From contig NZ_CADIKL010000013.1 of assembly GCF_902859945.1 (NCBI RefSeq), forward strand, positions 108,280-172,279: a DNA stretch of 64,000 nucleotides, written 5' to 3'. The stretch is from Paraburkholderia caffeinitolerans (GTDB lineage: Bacteria; Pseudomonadota; Gammaproteobacteria; Burkholderiales; Burkholderiaceae). The notes below the pieces were generated by a model that was not told the DNA's origin, ran no database searches, and worked only from the letters and a program-made list of their open reading frames with translations. This document shows, one piece after another, positions 56,962 through 64,000 of the stretch. Both the position numbers and the translations under genes were made by a program. Positions within the stretch are counted from its first letter, which is position 1. Every line of letters starts with the position of its first letter.

Positions 56962-58260
56962 TTACTTCGGCCGCTTGTCGATCACGCGCCGGGCCTTGCC
57001 GACGGAACGCTCGATGCCGTTCACTTCCAGCACATTCACCTGCGCAGTCACGCCGATCAGCGATTTGATGTCGTACGCAAGCTGCTTGCTCGCGGCGTCG
57101 AGCGCGCCATAGTCGGGTGCGGTTTCGGGGCACGGCTCGCAGTTGAGCGTCATGACGTCCATCGGACCTTCCTTGGTCAGGACAATCTGATAATGCGGCG
57201 CCAGCGCGTGCTGCTTGAGCAGCAGTTCCTCGATCTGCGTGGGGAACACGTTCACGCCCCGGATGATGAGCATGTCGTCCGAGCGGCCCGTGATCTTCTC
57301 CATGCGGCGCATGGTGCGCGCCGTGCCGGGCAACAGGCGCGTGAGGTCGCGCGTGCGATAGCGGATGATGGGCAGCGCTTCTTTCGTGAGCGAGGTGAAG
57401 ACCAGTTCGCCAAACTCGCCGTCGGGCAGCACTTCACCGGTATCGGGGTCGATGACTTCTGGGTAGAAGTGGTCTTCCCAGATCGTCGGGCCGTCCTTGG
57501 TCTCCGCGCACTCGGAGGCCACGCCGGGACCCATCACTTCGGAGAGGCCGTAGATGTCGACGGCCGTGATGCCCATGCGCTGCTCGATGGCCGCGCGCAT
57601 GTCGTTGGTCCAGGGCTCGGCGCCGAAAATGCCAATGCGCAGCGAGCACGTGGCCGGATCGATGCCCTGCCGCTCCATTTCGTCGGCGATGGCGAGCATG
57701 TAGCTCGGCGTGACCATGATGATGTCGGGGCGGAAGTCCTGAATCAGTTGGACCTGCTTTTCGGTCTGGCCGCCGCCGAATGGAATTACCGTGAGGCCCG
57801 CGCGCTCCGCGCCGTAGTGCGCGCCGAGACCACCCGTGAAGAGTCCGTAGCCATAGCTGATGTGCACCTTGTCGCCGCGCCGCGCGCCTGCCGCGCGCAC
57901 CGAGCGCGCGACCAGATTGGCCCAGGTGTCGATGTCGCGCGCCGTGTAAGCCACGACGGTCGGCTTGCCGGTCGTTCCAGACGACGCATGAATGCGCGAG
58001 ATCTGGTCCTGCGGTACCGCGAACATCCCAAACGGGTAGCTGTCGCGCAAGTCCTTCTTGGTCGTGAACGGGAAGCGCGCGAGGTCGGCGAGCGATTTCA
58101 GTTCGGACGGATGCACACCGGCTTCGTCGAACTTGCGCCGGTACACGGGCGAATGCTCGTACGCGTGATTGAGCGACCATTTCAGCCGTTCGAGCTGAAG
58201 CGCCGCGAGTTCGTCGCGGCTGGCCGTTTCAATGGGCTCGAGCGGCAGCGGGGTAGTCAT
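56962..58260 (-). CDS. paaK: Phenylacetate-CoA ligase
   Basis: A 432-residue AMP-forming ligase that activates phenylacetate to phenylacetyl-CoA, the entry step. Signature motifs: the P-loop SSGTTGKPTVV near residue 95, GIFGAEPWTNDM, VDIYGLSEVMGPGVASEC and the C-terminal hinge GRSDDMLIIRGVNVFPTQIE. ATG 58260 follows GAGGAGA. It is the last gene of the leftward paaN-J-G-I-K unit. Confidence 0.97.
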   Translation of the reverse strand: MTTPLPLEPIETASRDELAALQLERLKWSLNHAYEHSPVYRRKFDEAGVHPSELKSLADLARFPFTTKKDLRDSYPFGMFAVPQDQISRIHASSGTTGKPTVVAYTARDIDTWANLVARSVRAAGARRGDKVHISYGYGLFTGGLGAHYGAERAGLTVIPFGGGQTEKQVQLIQDFRPDIIMVTPSYMLAIADEMERQGIDPATCSLRIGIFGAEPWTNDMRAAIEQRMGITAVDIYGLSEVMGPGVASECAETKDGPTIWEDHFYPEVIDPDTGEVLPDGEFGELVFTSLTKEALPIIRYRTRDLTRLLPGTARTMRRMEKITGRSDDMLIIRGVNVFPTQIEELLLKQHALAPHYQIVLTKEGPMDVMTLNCEPCPETAPDYGALDAASKQLAYDIKSLIGVTAQVNVLEVNGIERSVGKARRVIDKRPK

Positions 58261-58330
58261 CGATGTCTCCTCAAACTTCACTAATAGGGAATGCGGGTCG
58301 TGCGGTTTGTGCAGATACAGGCGCGCCGCG

Positions 58331-58804
58331 TTACTCGGCCGCGGGAATCACATTGCCCCGAATCTGGGCGGACTTGCCTCTGAACATGGCGACGGTTTCG
58401 CCTGCGCGGTTCGTTACGCGGATGTCGTAAATGCCGTTGCGCCCGGAAAGCACCTGCTCGACGGCTTCGGCGGTGAGCACATCGTCGGGTTGGACCGGGC
58501 GCAGGAATTCGATCGAGCAGCCCGCCGCGACGGTGTTCACGTTGTAGGTATTGCAGGCGAACGCGAAGGTCGAGTCCGCGAGCGTGAAGATCAGGCCGCC
58601 GTGGCAGATCTGGTGGCCGTTGAGGAACTCGGGGCGCACGGCCATGCGCAAGCGTGCATAGCCCGCGCGCACTTCGAGCAGTTCCATGCCGAGCGCGCGG
58701 CTGCAGCCGTCGGCCGCGTACATGGCTTGCGCCGTGGCGCGGGCGAGTTCGTCGGGCGTCATTTCGGCGAGCGCAGCGGTTTGCGTGGACATCGATGCAT
58801 TCAT
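58331..58804 (-). CDS. paaI: Phenylacetyl-CoA pathway thioesterase PaaI
   Basis: A 157-residue hotdog-fold thioesterase that releases dead-end CoA intermediates of the phenylacetate pathway. The motif HQICHGGLIFTLADSTFAFACN (catalytic Asp in LADS) is clear. ATG 58804 follows AGGGGC and lies directly after the paaG stop; ATG 58792 four codons later is also possible. Confidence 0.93.
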   Translation of the reverse strand: MNASMSTQTAALAEMTPDELARATAQAMYAADGCSRALGMELLEVRAGYARLRMAVRPEFLNGHQICHGGLIFTLADSTFAFACNTYNVNTVAAGCSIEFLRPVQPDDVLTAEAVEQVLSGRNGIYDIRVTNRAGETVAMFRGKSAQIRGNVIPAAE

Positions 58805-58805
58805 A

Positions 58806-59597
58806 TCAACGCCCCTCGAAGCGCGGCGCGCGTTTTTCGATGAAGGCCTGCACGCCCTCGGCATAGTCATGCGACGCGCCCAATTCGCGCTGCAGGTCGC
58901 GCTCCAGATTGAGTTGCTGGTCGAGCGTGTTCGTGGCCGAAGCGCGCAATGCTTCGCGCGTGGCGACGATGGCGCGCGTGGGTTGTTTCGCGAGATGCGT
59001 GGCAAGCGCCGTGGCTGTCGTTGCGAGGTCGGTGTCGTCCGTCACTTGCCAGACGAGGCCCCAGCTTTCGGCTTTCTCGGCGCTGAGCTTGTCGCCTGTC
59101 ATGGCGAGGCCGAGCGCGCGCGTCATGCCTACGCGTTTGGGCAGGAACCACGTGCCGCCCGAGTCGGGCACGAGGCCGATCTTCACGAATGCCTGAATGA
59201 AGCTGGCGGAGCGCGCGGCGAGCACGAGGTCACAAGCGAAGGCGAGATTCGCGCCCGCGCCGGCCGCAGTGCCGTTGACGGCGGCAATGACGGGCATCGG
59301 CAGCGCCTGGAGGCGCTTGATCAGCGGGTTGAAATGTTCTTCGATGAGCGCGCCGAGGTCGGTCATTGCGCCTGGCGTGAAATCGAGGTCGGCGAGGTCC
59401 TGGCCGGCGCAGAAGCCGCGGCCCGCGCCGGTCAGCACGAGCGCTCGCGCACCGGCAGCGGTGACTTCGTCGAGCGCCGCCGCAAGTTCGCGGTGCATGG
59501 CGCGGGTGAAGCTGTTGAGCTTGTCTGGGCGGTTTAGCGTGATCGTGGCCACGCGCGTGGATGTGTCGATTTCGACGCGGATTGCTTCGTAGGACAT
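58806..59597 (-). CDS. paaG: 2-(1,2-epoxy-1,2-dihydrophenyl)acetyl-CoA isomerase
   Basis: A 263-residue crotonase-fold isomerase that converts the ring epoxide to the oxepin. It has the oxyanion region GAGRGFCAGQDLADLD and AAGAGANLAFACDLVLAARSA, and the PaaG-type Asp in GLVPDSGGTWFLPKRVG where hydratases have Glu. ATG 59597 follows CAGGAGA; the frame upstream is unlike the family. Confidence 0.95.
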   Translation of the reverse strand: MSYEAIRVEIDTSTRVATITLNRPDKLNSFTRAMHRELAAALDEVTAAGARALVLTGAGRGFCAGQDLADLDFTPGAMTDLGALIEEHFNPLIKRLQALPMPVIAAVNGTAAGAGANLAFACDLVLAARSASFIQAFVKIGLVPDSGGTWFLPKRVGMTRALGLAMTGDKLSAEKAESWGLVWQVTDDTDLATTATALATHLAKQPTRAIVATREALRASATNTLDQQLNLERDLQRELGASHDYAEGVQAFIEKRAPRFEGR

Positions 59598-59616
59598 CGG
59601 TTGTCTCCTGTCGATC

Positions 59617-59710
59617 GGAGTTAGTGCTTCAGCACTTACTCCGATCCCATGCAAAGCTGTCGGCGGCACTTGGCGCTTTAGCGTTTAGTGCGGCCCCACG
59701 CAAAGCTGGC
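59617..59710. repeat. Tandem pair of 45-nt imperfect repeats, each forming a hairpin
   Basis: Unit 1 is 59617-59661 and unit 2 is 59666-59710 (period 49). They agree at 32 of 45 positions. Each folds as a 12-bp stem with a central T-T mismatch and a 2-nt loop, followed by the same tail (CCCAYGCAAAGCTG). Three stem pairs differ by compensatory double changes. They lie between paaJ and paaG within the same transcription unit. Unit 1 extends to a 16-position stem at 59613-59646. Confidence 0.75.
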
Positions 59711-59777
59711 TCCTTCTCTCCTCGGACCGCCGTGCGCGTTGCCCGGCGGGTGGCTGTGCTGGCTTTCAGCGCGTTGC

Positions 59778-60980
59778 TCAGACGCGCTCGATCGCCAGCG
59801 CAATGCCCTGGCCGACACCGATGCACATCGTGCAAAGCGCGTAGCGCCCCTGGGTGCGTTCCAGTTGATGCAGCGCCGTCGTGACGAGTCGCGCGCCCGA
59901 AGCGCCGAGCGGATGGCCCAGTGCGATCGCGCCGCCGTTCGGGTTCACGCGCGGATCGTTGTCGGCGACGCCGAGTGCGCGCAGCACCGCGAGGCCTTGC
60001 GACGCGAATGCTTCGTTGAGTTCGATCACGTCGAACTGGTCGAGCGTCATGCCCAATTGCTTGAGCAGCTTTTGCGTGGCGGGCGCGGGGCCGAAGCCCA
60101 TGATGCGCGGCGCGACGCCGGCCGTCGCCATGCCGAGCACGCGCGCGCGGCGGCGCAGACCATATTGACTAGCGGCTTCCTCATTCGCGAGCAGCAGGGC
60201 GCACGCGCCGTCATTGACGCCCGATGCGTTGCCGGCCGTGACCGTGCCGTCGGGCTTCACCACGCCCTTGAGCTTGCCGAGCGCTTCGAGCGACGTTTCG
60301 CGCGGATGTTCGTCGAGCGTCACGCGCACCGGATCGCCGTTTTTCTGCGCGATCTCAACCGCGACGATTTCTTGCGCCAGCGTGCCGTCCTTCTGCGCGC
60401 GTGCGGCGTTCTGCTGGCTGCGCAGTGCGAACGCGTCCTGATCGGCGCGGCTGATGTCGAACTCGATCGCGACGTTTTCCGCCGTTTCGGGCATCGAATC
60501 GATGCCGTATTGCTGCTTCATCAGCTTGTTCACGAAACGCCAGCCGATGGTCGTGTCGTAAATGGCGGCATCTCGCGAGAAGGCCGATGCGGCCTTGCCC
60601 ATCACGAACGGTGCGCGCGTCATGCTTTCCACGCCGCCCGCAATCATCAGGCGCGCTTCCCCGGCCTTGATGGCGCGCGCGGCGCTGCCGACCGCGTCGA
60701 GGCCAGAACCGCAGAGGCGGTTGAGCGTGCCGCCGGGCACGTCCGTGGGCAGGCCCGCGAGCAGCGCCGCCATGCGGGCAACGTTGCGGTTGTCTTCGCC
60801 GGCCTGGTTGGCGCAGCCGTAAAGCACGTCGTCGATTGCACTCCAGTCCACGCCGGGGTTGCGCTCGACTAGCGCGCGAATGGGCACGGCGGCGAGGTCG
60901 TCGGCGCGCACGTCTTTCAGGGCGCCGCCGTAGCGGCCAAACGGAGTGCGAATCGCGTCGCAGATATAGGCTTCGGTCAT
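59778..60980 (-). CDS. paaJ: 3-oxoadipyl-CoA/3-oxo-5,6-dehydrosuberyl-CoA thiolase
   Basis: A 400-residue thiolase. The acylated Cys90 is in LNRLCGSGLDAVG, the second-half catalytic His in NPNGGAIALGHPLGASGARL and the proton-exchange Cys in ALCTMCIGVGQG. It makes the two thiolytic steps that end the phenylacetate pathway in succinyl- and acetyl-CoA; it could also be called PcaF from sequence alone, but the paa context favours PaaJ. ATG 60980 follows CAGGAA. Confidence 0.93.
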   Translation of the reverse strand: MTEAYICDAIRTPFGRYGGALKDVRADDLAAVPIRALVERNPGVDWSAIDDVLYGCANQAGEDNRNVARMAALLAGLPTDVPGGTLNRLCGSGLDAVGSAARAIKAGEARLMIAGGVESMTRAPFVMGKAASAFSRDAAIYDTTIGWRFVNKLMKQQYGIDSMPETAENVAIEFDISRADQDAFALRSQQNAARAQKDGTLAQEIVAVEIAQKNGDPVRVTLDEHPRETSLEALGKLKGVVKPDGTVTAGNASGVNDGACALLLANEEAASQYGLRRRARVLGMATAGVAPRIMGFGPAPATQKLLKQLGMTLDQFDVIELNEAFASQGLAVLRALGVADNDPRVNPNGGAIALGHPLGASGARLVTTALHQLERTQGRYALCTMCIGVGQGIALAIERV

Positions 60981-61077
60981 CTCGGATTCCTGCGGCATGA
61001 GCGCGGAAGTGCGCTCATGCCTTGCATGCTAGAAGGACGGGGAGTGAGGCGCTATTCGGCCAAACCGCATAGGCCGT

Positions 61078-62778
61078 TCAGCTGACTGCAACCGGAGCCG
61101 CTTTCGGTTCAACATGAACGCGGCTCTGAACCACGCGGAAGCGGTTCGCCACGAACGCGGCGTCGGCCAGTGCGGCGTTCGCGGCCGGGTTTGCGCCGGT
61201 GCCGTGGAAGTCCGAGAAAGCCGCGGATTGATTCACGAACACACCGCCCGTCAGGTTGATCGAGAGCGCCACGCCGCCGGTGATCGCGGCTTCGTGGGCG
61301 GCTTCGATCACTGCGTCATCGGTGCTGTATACCGAGAGCGTGAGCGCGCCGTGGTCGCGTGCGGTCGCGCCGGCCAGTTCGAGCGATTGCGCGGTCGAAT
61401 CGGTGGCAATCACGAACGAGATCGGGCCGAACCATTCGCGCGTGAACGAGGCGGCGTCGCGCGCGGCGTCGAGCGAGAGCACGAGCGGCGTGCGTACGCG
61501 CGCACCGGCGAATTGCGGGTGCTCGAGCGTCTGGCTGTCGGCGAGCACGGTGCCCAGTTTGCGCGCTGCTTCGATGCGCGCCGTAACACTTTCGTTCTGG
61601 ATCGCGCCGAGCACTTCCACGGCGCGGGCAGGATCGGCCACGAACTTCTGGACAGCGCCCGCAATCGCTTGTGCGACGGTCTCGAAGCTCACGTGGCCTT
61701 CGGCGGTCTGGATGCCGGTGCGCGGCACGTAGATGTTCTGCGGCGCCGTGCACATCTGGCCCGAATAGAGCGAGAGCGAGAACGCGATGTTGCGCGCGGC
61801 GGCCTTCAGGTCGGCCACGGAATCGATCACGATCTGGTTCACGCCGGCCTTTTCGGTGTAGACCTGCGCCTGGTGCGCGTGCTGTTCAAGCCAGTCGCCG
61901 TTCTGCGTGCTGCCGGTGAAGTCGATCAGCTTGATTTCAGGGCGCAGTGCGAGCTGCTGAGCGAGCGCGCCGTCGTTGGGCTCGGTCGCGAGCAGCGTGA
62001 CCACGTTCGGATCGAAGCCGGCTTCGCGTAGCACTTCGCGCGCGATGCGCACCGTGACTGCGAGCGGCAGGATCGCACCCGGATGCGGCTTGACGATCAC
62101 CGTGTTGCCCGTCGCCAGATCGGCGAACAGGCCGGGGTAGCCGTTCCAGGTCGGGAACGTGCAGCAGCCGAGCACGAGACCGGTGCCGCGCGGCACGACG
62201 GTAAAGCGCTTTTGCATCGCGAGCGGCGGGTTCTTGCCTTGCGGCTTTTCCCAGTGTGCGTCGGCGGGAATGCGGCGCAACTGGTCCCATGCGTAGGTAA
62301 CGGCTTCGAGCGCGCGGTCCTGAGCGTGCGGGCCGCCTGCCTGGAAGGCCATCATGAACGCTTGGCCAGTCGTATGCATCACGCTGAAGGCGATTTCGAA
62401 GCTCGCGCGGTTCAGGCGCTCGAGAATTTCGAGGCTCACGCCTGCCCATGCCTGCGGGCCGGCGGCGCGCCAGTCGCGCTGCGCCTTCTGAGCGGCTTCG
62501 ATCAGCTGATCGGGCGTCGACTTCGGATAGCGAGCCCCAAGCGCGAAACCGAATGGCGACGTCTCGCTGCCTACGGTTTCACCGGAGCCCGGCTGGTCGA
62601 GTTCGAAGGTGCGATTGAGGTGAGCCTTGAATGCGGCTTCTCCGTCTGCGGCAGCAGATTCCCCGTACACTTTGGGGCTCGGCATTTCGGCGAACGGGCT
62701 CCAGTAGCCGCGCGTTTCGATGGCGGCAAGCGCTTTTTGCAGCACGGCTTCGTGCTTGGCGAACAACGGATGTGTCAT
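61078..62778 (-). CDS. paaN: Aldehyde-dehydrogenase-type phenylacetate degradation protein PaaN
   Basis: A 566-residue ALDH-superfamily protein. It has VVPRGTGLVLGCCTFPTWNGYPGLFADLATGNTVIVKPHP (NAD-binding half), the LIDFTGSTQNGDWLEQHA strand and the catalytic cysteine in SLYSGQMCTAPQNIYVP. No C-terminal MaoC-like hydratase domain follows, so it is the short PaaN type rather than bifunctional PaaZ. It oxidises the ring-opened semialdehyde. It heads the leftward paa unit and is divergent from the paaF-like gene. Confidence 0.93.
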   Translation of the reverse strand: MTHPLFAKHEAVLQKALAAIETRGYWSPFAEMPSPKVYGESAAADGEAAFKAHLNRTFELDQPGSGETVGSETSPFGFALGARYPKSTPDQLIEAAQKAQRDWRAAGPQAWAGVSLEILERLNRASFEIAFSVMHTTGQAFMMAFQAGGPHAQDRALEAVTYAWDQLRRIPADAHWEKPQGKNPPLAMQKRFTVVPRGTGLVLGCCTFPTWNGYPGLFADLATGNTVIVKPHPGAILPLAVTVRIAREVLREAGFDPNVVTLLATEPNDGALAQQLALRPEIKLIDFTGSTQNGDWLEQHAHQAQVYTEKAGVNQIVIDSVADLKAAARNIAFSLSLYSGQMCTAPQNIYVPRTGIQTAEGHVSFETVAQAIAGAVQKFVADPARAVEVLGAIQNESVTARIEAARKLGTVLADSQTLEHPQFAGARVRTPLVLSLDAARDAASFTREWFGPISFVIATDSTAQSLELAGATARDHGALTLSVYSTDDAVIEAAHEAAITGGVALSINLTGGVFVNQSAAFSDFHGTGANPAANAALADAAFVANRFRVVQSRVHVEPKAAPVAVS

Positions 62779-62827
62779 GGCGCAACGTTGATTGAGAGGT
62801 TGGAGGAGGCCCGTGCCAATTAATTGA

Positions 62828-62841
62828 CCGACCGGTTGGTT
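62828..62841. promoter_or_regulatory. Candidate TetR/PaaR-type operator in the divergent paa promoter
   Basis: ACCGACCGGTTGGT is a 14-bp imperfect palindrome (ACCNACCGGTNGGT, one mismatched pair) in the 138-base region between paaN and the paaF-like gene. Paa genes are often controlled by a TetR-type PaaR recognising ACCGACCGGTCGGT-like sites; no paaR gene is in the window. Confidence 0.55.
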
Positions 62842-62916
62842 GGCGAATGTTAGCATTAGTCAAACTTCGGCGTGAAAAATTTTTTTAGGGACTTTTCTTT
62901 GATGGAAGGAGGGCGT

Positions 62917-63693
62917 ATGGGGTACGAAAACATCCTGGTCGAAACGCGTGGCAAGGTCGGCCTGATCACGTTGAACCGTCCGAAGGCACTCAACGCACTG
63001 AACGATGCGTTGATGGACGAACTGGGCACGGCGCTCAAGGCGTTCGACACCGATGAGGGGATTGGCGCGATCGTCATTACCGGCAGCGAGAAGGCGTTCG
63101 CGGCGGGGGCCGACATCGGCATGATGGCGAGCTACAGCTTCATGGATGTCTACAAGGGCGATTACATTACGCGCAACTGGGAGACGATCCGCTCGGTCCG
63201 CAAGCCGGTCATTGCGGCTGTCGCGGGCTTTGCGCTGGGTGGTGGCTGTGAACTGGCGATGATGTGCGACATCATCTTTGCGGCGGACACCGCGAAGTTT
63301 GGGCAGCCGGAAATCAAGCTGGGTGTGATCCCCGGCGCGGGCGGTACGCAGCGGTTGCCGCGCGCGGTGTCGAAGGCCAAGGCGATGGATTTGTGCCTGA
63401 CCGCTCGCATGATGGATGCCGCGGAAGCGGAGCGTGCGGGGTTGGTGTCTCGTGTGATTCCTGCGGCAGATCTTCTGAACGAAGCGCTTGTCGCGGCCGC
63501 CACGATCAGCGAATACTCGCTACCCGCCGTCATGATGGCCAAGGAGGCGGTGAATCGCGCCTACGAAACTACGCTCGCGGAGGGAGTGCACTTCGAGCGC
63601 CGCATGTTCCATTCGCTTTTTGCGACCGAGGATCAGAAGGAAGGAATGGCGGCCTTCGTGGAAAAGCGCAAGCCCGTGTTCAAGAACAAGTAA
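62917..63693 (+). CDS. paaF: Enoyl-CoA hydratase (PaaF-like)
   Basis: A 258-residue crotonase. It has the oxyanion segment [35 protein letters not shown] (first catalytic Glu) and [18 protein letters not shown] (second Glu), both needed for hydration, unlike the neighbouring PaaG. It hydrates 2,3-dehydroadipyl-CoA in the phenylacetate pathway. ATG 62917 follows GGAGG; two earlier in-frame ATGs are less likely. It is alone on the plus strand at the edge of the paa cluster. Confidence 0.9.
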   Translation: MGYENILVETRGKVGLITLNRPKALNALNDALMDELGTALKAFDTDEGIGAIVITGSEKAFAAGADIGMMASYSFMDVYKGDYITRNWETIRSVRKPVIAAVAGFALGGGCELAMMCDIIFAADTAKFGQPEIKLGVIPGAGGTQRLPRAVSKAKAMDLCLTARMMDAAEAERAGLVSRVIPAADLLNEALVAAATISEYSLPAVMMAKEAVNRAYETTLAEGVHFERRMFHSLFATEDQKEGMAAFVEKRKPVFKNK

Positions 63694-64000
63694 ATCGCGA
63701 CTTTGTGGGCGCCATCGGCTGCGAACCGGTGGCAGATGCTGGCGGCGGGAGGAATTTTTACCCGCCTCTTGCGGTGCGGCTGTAGGCGCGCTAAGATTCG
63801 CCCCCTTCGCTAGCTGAAGTCCGGCAGCGAAGCCTGCCGCGAGAAACGGCGGGGGTGTGGAAGTCGACAGTTTTTAAACGGTGACGTTAAAAAAAGATGT
63901 TGACGAAACGCGAAAGAGTCTGCATAATCTCGTTTCTCTGCTGCTGACGCAGCAACGCAGAAAGAAGCCGGTAGTTGAGTGGTTGTTTGAACGAAACTGC
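63694..64000 (+). other. Intergenic region with a strong rRNA-like promoter
   Basis: No gene. An AT-rich stretch (TTTTTAAACGG, GTTAAAAAAAG, about 63870-63898) looks like an UP element. It is followed by TTGACG (63900-63905), 17 bases and CATAAT (63923-63928), then a GCTGC/GCAGC hairpin. This layout resembles Burkholderia rrn leaders, so a 16S rRNA gene probably begins beyond the window. boxA and the gene itself are not visible. Confidence 0.55.
63900..63928 (+). promoter_or_regulatory. Strong sigma-70 promoter, probable rRNA operon P1
   Basis: TTGACG and CATAAT spaced by 17 bases, with A/T-rich sequence directly upstream. The initial transcribed region (CTCGTTTCTCTGCTGCTGACGCAGC) forms a short hairpin. 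No coding start is seen in the remaining 72 bases, which fits a stable RNA leader. Confidence 0.6.

Overview
The window is a contiguous piece of high-GC (roughly 65%) bacterial chromosome from a member of the Burkholderiaceae, most likely Burkholderia sensu lato (Paraburkholderia, Caballeronia or Burkholderia). The evidence is gene order (hisDCBHAFIE-DUF4870-HIT-tatABC-protease-Nif3-petABC-sspAB; hemA-prfA-prmC-grxD-ubiX; trpEGDC next to rpe-gph; paaF divergent from paaN-J-G-I-K), the strong G/C third-position bias, and protein sequences that read as typical beta-proteobacterial versions. It is nearly all core chromosome: I see no prophage, IS element, plasmid gene or CRISPR array.

Layout. 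1-5396: the end of hisD and the rest of the histidine operon (hisC, B, H, A, F, I, E). 5510-8285: a small membrane protein, a HIT protein and the Tat translocase tatABC. 8391-10371: a DegS/HtrA-type periplasmic protease divergent from a Nif3-family protein. 10641-14773: the cytochrome bc1 complex petABC (the Rieske subunit has a twin-arginine N-terminus, so it probably uses the adjacent Tat system), then stringent starvation proteins sspA and sspB. 14792-14867: tRNA-Thr(TGT). 14939-17476: a large Eco57I-like DNA methyltransferase, the one clearly accessory gene. 17730-21264: two SAM methyltransferases, a conserved unknown and a DUF1415 protein. 21285-25985: a TetR regulator divergent from the MFS exporter it probably controls, a nitroreductase, a YegD-type Hsp70 and a cold-shock protein.

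26419-28937: an APC-family amino-acid permease and a LigB/DODA dioxygenase. 29071-34372: ubiX, grxD, prmC, prfA, hemA (one leftward cluster) headed by an OmpR-type regulator whose receiver lacks the phosphorylatable Asp. 34567-41824: small membrane protein, aminopeptidase P, HAD phosphatase, EttA, YchF and flavohaemoglobin. 42042-48771: UbiH-type hydroxylase, DsbC, an M61 peptidase with PDZ domain, azoreductase, uracil-DNA glycosylase with an unusual N-terminal tail, and a CYTH phosphatase. 48806-54688: trpC, D, G, E and gph, rpe, all leftward. 55001-56867: ApaG, a 45-residue membrane protein and MltA. 56962-63693: the lower phenylacetate pathway genes paaK, I, G, J, N with a divergent paaF-like hydratase. 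The last 300 bases carry a very strong promoter that looks like the start of an rRNA operon lying just outside the window.

The most interesting non-routine signals are: two tandem 45-nt hairpin repeats with compensatory base changes inside the paa operon; two candidate sliding-clamp-binding motifs in the N-terminal tail of uracil-DNA glycosylase; the solitary Eco57I-like methyltransferase beside tRNA-Thr; the degenerate receiver upstream of hemA; and a TetR operator placed exactly between the -35 and -10 boxes of the exporter promoter. All annotation is by eye from sequence and remembered family features; nothing was searched against a database.
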